Below the pieces are notes generated by a model. The model did no database searches. It saw only the letters and a program-made list of their open reading frames with translations, and was not told the origin of the DNA. The translations under genes were made by a program, and so were the position numbers. A DNA stretch of 64,000 bases from Desulfobacter latus. Lineage in GTDB: Bacteria; Desulfobacterota; Desulfobacteria; Desulfobacterales; Desulfobacteraceae. Where the stretch lies: contig NZ_JACADJ010000013.1 in assembly GCF_013389365.1 (NCBI RefSeq), positions 1-64,000 on the forward strand, read 5' to 3'. Below, piece after piece: positions 57,691 through 64,000 of this stretch. Position 1 is the stretch's first letter, and each line of letters starts with the position of its first letter.

Positions 57691-59109
57691 CTATTTTTTA
57701 AATCGAACCACAAATATCTGGGAGTTTCCCCGTCTGAACAGCATATGGGCGGTCTCGCCTTTCTCTATCTTACGCATTACTCGAGTATAGTCACTTATGC
57801 CGGTAATTTTTTTATGGTTTATTTCCACCAGCAGATCCCCGACTCTGACGCCGGACATTGCTGCCTGGGACCCCGGATCAATGCGGGTCACCACAAGCCC
57901 TTTGATGGATGATGGATAACCAAGCTGATCAGCCAGCTCCTCATCCAGGGTTTTAAACATAAAGCCCAGGTCATCAAAGCGATTGCGTTCTTCTCCGAAC
58001 TGGGAATTTTCCAAGCTATCCGGGCGTTCACCAAGTTTAACGGTAAACGTTTTATTTTTTCCCTGGCGAATTACCTCAATATCAGCCTTGGACCCCACCT
58101 TTAAACCGGCAATGGTCAGGGTCAGATCCCTGGATGAGTTGATTTTTTCACCCATAACACTGATGATTACGTCACCCTGACGGATGCCGGCCTCATAGGC
58201 AGGATTATCTTCATAGGCTTTTGCCACGTAAACACCTTCACCCGGCTCCAGATTATAGTATTCACTCATCTCCCGGCTGACATCCTGGATAGAAACGCCC
58301 AGCCATCCCCTGGACACGCGCTTGGAATCCTTAAGTTGATCAATAATACTGGTGGCAAGATCAGAAGGGATGGCAAAACCAATGCCCTGGCCGGATTTGA
58401 TAATGGCGGTGTTAATGCCCACCACCTCACCGTCCATATTCAGCAACGGTCCGCCGGAGTTACCCGGATTAATGGAAGCATCGGTCTGGATAAAATCATC
58501 ATAGGGGCCCGAGCCGATGATCCGGCCTTTGGCTGAAACGATGCCCGCGGTCACTGTCTGCTCAAGACCAAAGGGAGAACCAATGGCCACGACCCAGGAA
58601 CCCACCTGGGCATCCTTGGAGGAACCGAATGTCAACGGTTTAAGATTCTTGGCATCAATCTTGATCAATGCCAGGTCCGTTACAGGGTCTACGCCGATGA
58701 TGCGGGCATCATATTCCTGGTCGTCATGAAGGATCACCTTGACCTGGTCCGCATCTTTAATCACATGGTTATTGGTTACAATGTAGCCTGCCTTATCAAT
58801 AATAAAACCTGATCCAAGGCTGCTTTCCGTACGGTTTCTCGGCATACGCCCAAAGGGACTGAAAAAGTCCTCCAACCCCGGCTGGTTGCCGAACGGGGAC
58901 CCGAAAAAATGCCGAAAGACCCGACCACCGCCCTGGATTGTTTTTACGGTCTGGATATTCACCACACCGGGCTTGGCTTGTTGGGCCAGTTGTGAAAAAG
59001 TTGCCGGAACCATCCGGGGCTGCGCACCGGACAGGGCGGGAAACGCCCAAAGGCCAAAAAGCATTAGACACGCAATAATCATTCTGATTTGTTGATCCAC
59101 AAGTTTCAT
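57691..59109 (-). CDS. degP: Periplasmic serine protease DegP/DegQ (HtrA family)
   Basis: Envelope quality-control protease/chaperone. The 472-residue protein has a signal peptide (IIACLMLFGLWAFPALSGA). The trypsin-like domain has its catalytic triad in NNHVIKDAD (His), DLALIKID (Asp) and NPGNSGGPLL (Ser, about residue 213). Two PDZ domains follow (first near 280-370, second near 385-465). The linker near residues 60-95 is rich in F and G, as in DegP/Q. Downstream of a two-component system in the same direction, with a 61-bp gap; the pair may be co-regulated. Confidence 0.95.
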   Translation of the reverse strand: MKLVDQQIRMIIACLMLFGLWAFPALSGAQPRMVPATFSQLAQQAKPGVVNIQTVKTIQGGGRVFRHFFGSPFGNQPGLEDFFSPFGRMPRNRTESSLGSGFIIDKAGYIVTNNHVIKDADQVKVILHDDQEYDARIIGVDPVTDLALIKIDAKNLKPLTFGSSKDAQVGSWVVAIGSPFGLEQTVTAGIVSAKGRIIGSGPYDDFIQTDASINPGNSGGPLLNMDGEVVGINTAIIKSGQGIGFAIPSDLATSIIDQLKDSKRVSRGWLGVSIQDVSREMSEYYNLEPGEGVYVAKAYEDNPAYEAGIRQGDVIISVMGEKINSSRDLTLTIAGLKVGSKADIEVIRQGKNKTFTVKLGERPDSLENSQFGEERNRFDDLGFMFKTLDEELADQLGYPSSIKGLVVTRIDPGSQAAMSGVRVGDLLVEINHKKITGISDYTRVMRKIEKGETAHMLFRRGNSQIFVVRFKK

Positions 59110-59170
59110 TTGTGTACCTCCGTTTAAAAAAATTAATGTACGCCTAAAAAATAAAACACAAAGATAATTT

Positions 59171-60598
59171 TTAAATGATCTTAAAATTACGATGCGGTAA
59201 TGTCACGATAAAAATACTGCCCCCGTTTTCAGAGGGTTGCACTGAAATTGAGCCCGCGTGCTGTTCTATAATGGTTTTGGCAAGACTTAACCCCAATCCT
59301 GTGCCCGGCGTTGTCCGGGAAGATTCTTCCCGGAAAAACCGCTCAAATATCTTTTGACGGTTTTGTGGGTCAATCCCGGGTCCGGAATCTTGGACCTGAA
59401 TTTCCACCAGTTCTTTGCCGCAAGCTTGCAGCGTCAAATGAATGCGGCCTTTTTCAGGGGTGTATTTGATGGCATTGTCAATCAGATTGGCAACGGCGCG
59501 CTGGAGCATACCGGCATCCCCCTGTATCCACAACGCCTTATCCACCTGCCGGGTAAAGGTAATCTGCTTATCTTCGGCCAGGGGTGCAAACAGATCCCAG
59601 GCGTCAATAATCATGGCACTTAAATCCACGGGTGCGCATTCAAAGTCAGCCTCCCCGGCCTCGGCCCGGGAGATGACCAGCATAGTGTTGATCATGTCCA
59701 GCAGATGATCGGTCTCTTCAATGGTGTTCGCCGCCATGGTCCGGTAGGACTCGATATCCCCGGCCGTTTCCTGAATCAAGGCCAGTTCCGCAAATCCCCG
59801 GATCCGGGTCAGCGGACTTTTAAGGTCATGGGCAATGTTATCAGACATCTCCCGCATACTTTTTACCAGCGCTGAAATCCGATCCAGCATCTGGTTAAAT
59901 GTCACCGCCAGCAGATCCAGCTCGTCCCGGCTGCCGGATTCCGGAACCCGTTTGTTCAGATTGGATCCGGTGATGGTGCTCGCTGTCGCCCGGATAGCCG
60001 CCACACCGAGAAGGGCCTCCCGGGATAAAAACATGCCCGAAACAGCTGAAAATAAAATAACAAACCCCATGGAAATAGAAAATATTTTCTTGAAACCCGA
60101 TAAAAACCGGGAATATGCATTCATGGCAAGGCCGGTATGCAAAATAACATTGGACGCCACAAAGGTATACATCATCCTGGCGGTCTGTTTCTGGCCTGCA
60201 ATATGAACCGTATTAAACACCGTAACCCGGGACGTCATCAACCGGTCCATCATTTCCTTGTTGATGCGGACATCTTTCCAATAGGACATGGATGAGGATG
60301 CAAAGACCTCGCCTGTGGGATAGAGCAGCCTGAAAAAAATCTGCTTTTCACCGGCGGCCTGGGCCTCAATGACTGCCAGGTTCTGGGCCCCGACAATCCC
60401 CCCCCGGCGGATGACCGTACGGAAATAACCGGCCTTGTCTATGAGTTCCTGATCCACCTGATTCATAATGGTCTGGGTGGCAAGAAAATAGAACAGGCCG
60501 AACGCCACACAGGATGAGATGGAAAAAATACCTGCATACCATACAGTCAGCCGAAAAGCGATGCTTCTGAAAAAACCGGTGCGGAAAAACTCAGGCAT
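59171..60598 (-). CDS. Sensor histidine kinase (HAMP, CusS/EnvZ type)
   Basis: Inner-membrane kinase of 475 residues. Two membrane helices (about 13-35 and 175-200) flank a periplasmic sensor region. A HAMP linker follows. HisKA has the phosphorylated His in AHDLKSPLTRIRGF. The ATPase domain has the N box NLIDNAIKYTP, G1 DSGPGIDPQN, F box IFERFFREES and G2 GTGLGLSLAKTIIEQHAG. It pairs with the response regulator that overlaps it by 8 bp. The nearby DegP-type protease suggests an envelope-stress or metal-responsive role (inference). Confidence 0.93.
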   Translation of the reverse strand: MPEFFRTGFFRSIAFRLTVWYAGIFSISSCVAFGLFYFLATQTIMNQVDQELIDKAGYFRTVIRRGGIVGAQNLAVIEAQAAGEKQIFFRLLYPTGEVFASSSMSYWKDVRINKEMMDRLMTSRVTVFNTVHIAGQKQTARMMYTFVASNVILHTGLAMNAYSRFLSGFKKIFSISMGFVILFSAVSGMFLSREALLGVAAIRATASTITGSNLNKRVPESGSRDELDLLAVTFNQMLDRISALVKSMREMSDNIAHDLKSPLTRIRGFAELALIQETAGDIESYRTMAANTIEETDHLLDMINTMLVISRAEAGEADFECAPVDLSAMIIDAWDLFAPLAEDKQITFTRQVDKALWIQGDAGMLQRAVANLIDNAIKYTPEKGRIHLTLQACGKELVEIQVQDSGPGIDPQNRQKIFERFFREESSRTTPGTGLGLSLAKTIIEQHAGSISVQPSENGGSIFIVTLPHRNFKII

Positions 60599-61271
60599 CC
60601 TCTGCCTTTAATACATAACCGGCCCCCCGGACCGTGTGAATCAGTTTGCTTGCATATCCCTTGTCAATTTTATCGCGCAACCGGCAGATCCGGGCTTCCA
60701 CCACATTGGTCATGGGATCGAAATTATAATTCCAGACATGTTCCATGATCATGGTTTTAGAGACCACACGCTCCCGGTTGCGGACCAGATATTCCAGCAG
60801 GGAAAATTCCAGGGGCTGCAGCTCAATAAAATCATCCCCGCGCTGAACCCGGCGTTTGACAATATCCACACTTAAATCCCCATAAGACAGGGATACCGGT
60901 TCGGTGCTGTTCCCGGCCCGCCGGATGAGGGCCTGAACCCGGGCCAGCAGTTCAGAAAAAGAAAACGGTTTGGTCAGGTAGTCATCCGCGCCGGCCTCAA
61001 GGCCCTTAACCCGGTCCCCTACCCGGCCCCGGGCGCTCAGTACAATAATCGGCGTATTTTTGCCTTTGGCGCGCAATTTTTCTATCAGGGCAAATCCATC
61101 CATGCCCGGCAGCATGATGTCGATGATCAGGGTATCAAAATCCGCACCCAAAGCCATATCAAGGCCGTCCGGGCCTGTAGCGGCCACATCCACGGCAAAC
61201 CCGGATGACTTTAACCCCTTTTCAACGAACCTGGCGATCTTTTCATCATCCTCAACCAAAAGCAGTCTCAT
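60591..61271 (-). CDS. OmpR-family response regulator
   Basis: A 226-residue regulator with a receiver domain starting MRLLLVEDDEKIARFVEKGL, the phosphorylatable Asp in LIIDIMLPG (about residue 51) and the conserved Lys in DYLTKPFSFSELL (about 101). A winged-helix DNA-binding domain follows (LTPLEFSLLEYLVRNRERVVSKTMIMEHVW type). It overlaps its kinase and is itself overlapped by a 30-codon ORF at its start. Target genes are unknown; degP lies downstream of its kinase. Confidence 0.95.
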   Translation of the reverse strand: MRLLLVEDDEKIARFVEKGLKSSGFAVDVAATGPDGLDMALGADFDTLIIDIMLPGMDGFALIEKLRAKGKNTPIIVLSARGRVGDRVKGLEAGADDYLTKPFSFSELLARVQALIRRAGNSTEPVSLSYGDLSVDIVKRRVQRGDDFIELQPLEFSLLEYLVRNRERVVSKTMIMEHVWNYNFDPMTNVVEARICRLRDKIDKGYASKLIHTVRGAGYVLKAEDA

Positions 61272-61360
61272 GGCATTGTCATCCTAAATTCAGGGGTGAT
61301 ACTGATAAATGCCCCGGGGCCGAGCACCTCAATCCGGAGCCCTTTTCCGTAATATTTCAT
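61268..61360 (-). CDS. Possible 30-residue coupled peptide upstream of the response regulator
   Basis: ATG at 61360 follows AAGGA with a 7-nt gap, an excellent ribosome site. The frame runs 30 codons and its TGA overlaps the response-regulator ATG (ATGA). The peptide starts MKYYGKGLRIEVLGPGAF. It is too short for a fold call. It may be a real small protein, or a translational-coupling leader for the two-component operon. Confidence 0.55.
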   Translation of the reverse strand: MKYYGKGLRIEVLGPGAFISITPEFRMTMP

Positions 61361-61479
61361 AAATTTATCCTTGGTACGTTAATTTATTGTGTTTCGTTGA
61401 TAAAAAATATTATTATACTCCATGGCTATTAATCAATACCGGGGCTATTTTTTCGCTGTTTTGTGATACCATAATTTTA

Positions 61480-61492
61480 TTGAGTTACTCAA
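61480..61492. promoter_or_regulatory. Palindrome TTGAGTTACTCAA upstream of the aspartase fusion gene
   Basis: A near-perfect 13-bp palindrome with one central base, 120 bp before the ATG at 61612. Its size and place suit an operator site, but no regulator is identified. Confidence 0.3.
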
Positions 61493-61611
61493 AACATAAG
61501 CGCCTGTTTAAAAATTATGTTCTCCAATCTCTCTTCAGTAATTCTCAAAGTATTCTCTTTCCTGCGTGCTTTTTTCTTGCTCTTTATCGCAGTTATTGGT
61601 AGGAAAATTTC

Positions 61612-63474
61612 ATGCTGATAGAACAAAATATTATCAAGCTGGCCGCAAAAGCTACGGGTATCACTGAAAAGGATCTGGCAACTTTTTTTGCCGAAGGCCG
61701 GGAGCAGGTGTACCGGTCCAATGAATGGATATTCCACGAATCAACCCCCCGAAGATGGGCTGGTATTATCCTCAAAGGCGAAGTGGAACTGGTACGCGGG
61801 CTGCATGGATCTTCACGCAAAGTCGGATGCATGACGGCAGGGTCCATAATCAGCGAAAGTGCATTTCTGGGGGATGATACACACGTCAATGGTGCGTTTA
61901 CCCGGAATGGTGTGAGAATCTGGCAGATATCCCGGGAAAAAATTGATGCGTTTAGAGAAACTGAGCCTGATTTTTTTTACAGGATCGTTTCCCGGATTGC
62001 CGTCAGCATTAACCGCCGCATGCGCATACTTAACGATAAAATTTTTGAAAACAAAAAAACCGATAATGTGGTCACAAGCGGTTTTCGCCTGGAACATGAC
62101 TCCCTGGGATCCCGTGACATTTCCAATGATGTCTATTACGGCGTACAGACCCAACGCGCCATGGAAAACTTTGCCATCTCCGGCGTACATCTCAATAATT
62201 TTGAGCACATGGTCGAAGCGCTGGCCATGGTCAAAAAGGCTGCGGCCATGGCCAATCATGAATTGGGCAGCATTGATCAGGCCCGCATGGAAGCCATTGC
62301 CCGTGCCTGTGATGAAATTCTGTACGGCAGACTGCACGACCAGTTCACCGTTGACATGTTTCAGGGCGGTGCCGGCACCTCCACCAATATGAACGCCAAT
62401 GAGGTGATTGCCAATCGCGGGCTGGAAATCATGGGCTATAATAAAGGCGAGTATCAATATCTGCATCCCAATGATCATGTTAACTGCTCCCAGTCCACCA
62501 ATGACATCTACCCGACGGCGATAAAGCTGGCGGTACTGCTCGCCAAAAAAAATCTGGTGCACGCAATGGAAAAACTGCGTAACGCACTGGAAAGAAAGGC
62601 TGAAGAGTTTAAAAGCGTACTGAAGATGGGCCGCACCGAAAATCAGGATGCCGTTCCCATGACCCTGGGTCAGGAATTCAGCGCCTATGCGGTTATGATT
62701 GACAGCGCCATCAATTCCATCGACCAGGCAGCCGAAGCATTTCGGGATGTGAACATGGGGGCCACAGCCATCGGTACAGGCATAAACAGTCCGCCGGGTT
62801 ATGCCACCCTGGTGGTGGAGAAGCTTACCCAGGTCAGCGGGTTTCGGTTGCGAAGGGCCAAGAACCTGGTGGAGGCCACCCAGAATGCCGGCATTTTTGT
62901 ACACATGTCTGCCAATCTCAAACTTGCGGCGGTACAGATTTCAAAAATCTGTAATGACCTGCGCTGGCTCTCTTCCGGACCCCGCTGCGGACTGAATGAA
63001 ATTAATCTGCCCCCCATGCAGCCCGGATCTTCCATTATGCCGGGAAAGGTCAATCCGGTGATCCCGGAATTGATGAACCAGATCTGTTATCAGGTCATGG
63101 GATATGATACGGTTGTATCCATGGCCGCCGAAGCCAGTGAACTGGAACTGTGTATGGGCGAGCCCATCATTGCATTTGATCTGCTGCACGGCATGATGAT
63201 CCTTAAAAACGGCTGTATCACACTGGTCGCCCGTTGCATTAACGGTATTGAGGCGAACCGTGAGATGTGCCGAAATTATGTTCAGACCAGCATTGGACTG
63301 GTCACCGCGCTGGTGCCGGTAATCGGTTATGAACAATCCGCGGCCATTGCAAAGGAAGCGCTCAAAACAGGCGCAAATGTGTATGACCTGGTTCTGGAAA
63401 AAGGGGTGCTTACCCGGGCGCAACTGGATGACATGCTGCACCCGGAAAATATGACCGACCCCAGGGAGATTTAG
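61612..63474 (+). CDS. aspA: Aspartate ammonia-lyase with N-terminal cyclic-nucleotide-binding domain
   Basis: A 620-residue fusion. Residues about 1-150 are a cNMP-binding-type domain (YRSNEWIFHESTPRRWAGIILKGEVELV, the usual opening; then GSIISESAFLGDDTHVNGAF). From about residue 160 the aspartase/fumarase-type lyase follows: EHDSLGSRDISNDVYYGVQTQRA, KMGRTENQDAVPMTLGQEF and the catalytic-loop signature GSSIMPGKVNPV (about 472-483). The NPVIPELMNQICYQVMG ending points to aspartase rather than fumarase. It makes fumarate and ammonia from aspartate. The N-terminal domain may allow allosteric control. The AGGA site is about 8 nt before the ATG. Confidence 0.9.
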   Translation: MLIEQNIIKLAAKATGITEKDLATFFAEGREQVYRSNEWIFHESTPRRWAGIILKGEVELVRGLHGSSRKVGCMTAGSIISESAFLGDDTHVNGAFTRNGVRIWQISREKIDAFRETEPDFFYRIVSRIAVSINRRMRILNDKIFENKKTDNVVTSGFRLEHDSLGSRDISNDVYYGVQTQRAMENFAISGVHLNNFEHMVEALAMVKKAAAMANHELGSIDQARMEAIARACDEILYGRLHDQFTVDMFQGGAGTSTNMNANEVIANRGLEIMGYNKGEYQYLHPNDHVNCSQSTNDIYPTAIKLAVLLAKKNLVHAMEKLRNALERKAEEFKSVLKMGRTENQDAVPMTLGQEFSAYAVMIDSAINSIDQAAEAFRDVNMGATAIGTGINSPPGYATLVVEKLTQVSGFRLRRAKNLVEATQNAGIFVHMSANLKLAAVQISKICNDLRWLSSGPRCGLNEINLPPMQPGSSIMPGKVNPVIPELMNQICYQVMGYDTVVSMAAEASELELCMGEPIIAFDLLHGMMILKNGCITLVARCINGIEANREMCRNYVQTSIGLVTALVPVIGYEQSAAIAKEALKTGANVYDLVLEKGVLTRAQLDDMLHPENMTDPREI

Positions 63475-64000
63475 AGCATATTCACAACCACACGCCCCTT
63501 ACTGCCGCGTGCGAGCATTTTGTCAATCCGCCGGTCCAGCTCATTGAGCGGAATCTCTTCCACAACCGTTTCCATCTGGGTAATCTGCCATTCCCCTGCA
63601 AGCTTATTCCAGGCCTTTTGCCGAAGCGCCATGGGGCAGTTCTGGGAATCAATCCCCACCAGAGTGACACCACGGAGGATAAAGGGGTATACATTGATGG
63701 GCAGATCCGGAGAGGCAACGTTTCCGCAGGTGGTCACCACGCCGTTGGCGCTTATGGATTTAATGGTCGTGGCCAGGAGATCACCGCCCACAGCATCAAC
63801 GCTTCCGGCCCAGCGTTCGGAAAGTATTGGCCGGCCACTGGTATCCACGGCATCCTCAATGGCGATGATACGCTGGGCACCAATGGATTTGAGGTAATCG
63901 GACCGGTCTGTTGTGCCGTTAACAGCAGCTACGGTATAGCCCTGTTTGGCCAGAATCGATACGGCAATGCTGCCGACACCGCCGGTGGCCCCGGACACCA
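63471..64000 (-). CDS. acuI: Zinc-free quinone oxidoreductase / acrylyl-CoA reductase-like (AcuI/YhdH), partial
   Basis: C-terminal 176 residues of a medium-chain dehydrogenase. GATGGVGSIAVSILAKQGY is the Rossmann NADPH site. DAVGGDLLATTIKSI follows, and the end reads PLNELDRRIDKMLARGSKGRVVV, as in YhdH/AcuI. Full-length members are about 330 residues, so about half is beyond the right edge. It converges with the aspartase-fusion gene with a 4-bp overlap. An acrylyl-CoA reductase role is by family. Confidence 0.85.
   Translation of the reverse strand, partial: VSGATGGVGSIAVSILAKQGYTVAAVNGTTDRSDYLKSIGAQRIIAIEDAVDTSGRPILSERWAGSVDAVGGDLLATTIKSISANGVVTTCGNVASPDLPINVYPFILRGVTLVGIDSQNCPMALRQKAWNKLAGEWQITQMETVVEEIPLNELDRRIDKMLARGSKGRVVVNML

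Noticed and set aside
57494-57790. A 98-codon plus-strand frame after the tRNA
   Set aside because: Its first codons are the perfect terminator stem at 57499-57532 and its end is antisense to degP; no ribosome site or family signal.
61812-62904. A long minus-strand open frame (363 codons) inside the aspartase-fusion gene
   Set aside because: It is antisense to a gene with clear domain motifs and codes for no recognisable protein.

Overview
The window looks like core chromosome of a sulfate-reducing desulfobacterium, most likely Desulfobacterales/Desulfobacteraceae. This is inferred from several features: the split F1 ATP synthase operon with paired b and b' subunits, the zapB-zapA-6S RNA-rny order, a stand-alone GlmU pyrophosphorylase domain, a Hyf-like membrane complex, and sigma-54 promoters. 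No database search was possible, so genus-level identity is open.

Layout. 1-5.2 kb (minus strand): the 5' end of a 16S rRNA gene with its promoter, then tyrS, rny, a 6S RNA, zapA, zapB and a short glmU. 5.3-11.4 kb (minus): F1 ATP synthase operon atpF'-F-H-A-G-D-C with promoter and terminator. 11.5-16.9 kb (minus): rod-shape operon mreB-mreC-mreD-mrdA-rodA. 17.0-19.1 kb (minus): LD-carboxypeptidase and a beta-lactamase-fold hydrolase. 19.2-22.6 kb is accessory-like: a sigma-54 promoter driving a small Nif11-domain protein, a sodium:solute symporter gene broken by an in-frame TGA, several palindromic repeats, a structured non-coding stretch and two small proteins. 22.7-29.2 kb (plus): U32 peptidase-family protein, a PAS/AAA+ sigma-54 activator, a NifX-like protein, then a consensus sigma-54 promoter with upstream direct repeats driving a degenerate kinase-BON protein and a DASS anion transporter. 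29.4-33.9 kb: trkA-trkH potassium uptake and a beta-helix protein. 34.3-41.5 kb (plus): a six-gene hydrogenase-4-like (Ehr-type) complex whose large subunit lacks the nickel-binding cysteines. 41.7-48.5 kb: efp, guaA, a coiled-coil membrane protein, a lytic transglycosylase, an inositol-phosphatase-family gene and a YlqF-type GTPase. 48.5-57.1 kb: prc protease, an AsmA-like giant, recX, a PilZ protein and ppiD. 57.2-61.4 kb: tRNA-Ala, a DegP-type protease and a two-component system preceded by a 30-codon coupled ORF. 61.6-64 kb: an aspartase fused to a cyclic-nucleotide-binding domain, and a partial acrylyl-CoA reductase-like gene.

Most genes are housekeeping (ATP synthesis, cell shape, envelope quality control). 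The parts that reward a second look are the Ni-less complex at 34.3-41.5 kb, the two sigma-54 promoters (19.28 and 26.64 kb) with their unusual targets, the cNMP-aspartase fusion, the interrupted symporter, and at least five kinds of interspersed or palindromic repeats. One of these carries a variable number of 7-bp units and occurs four times.
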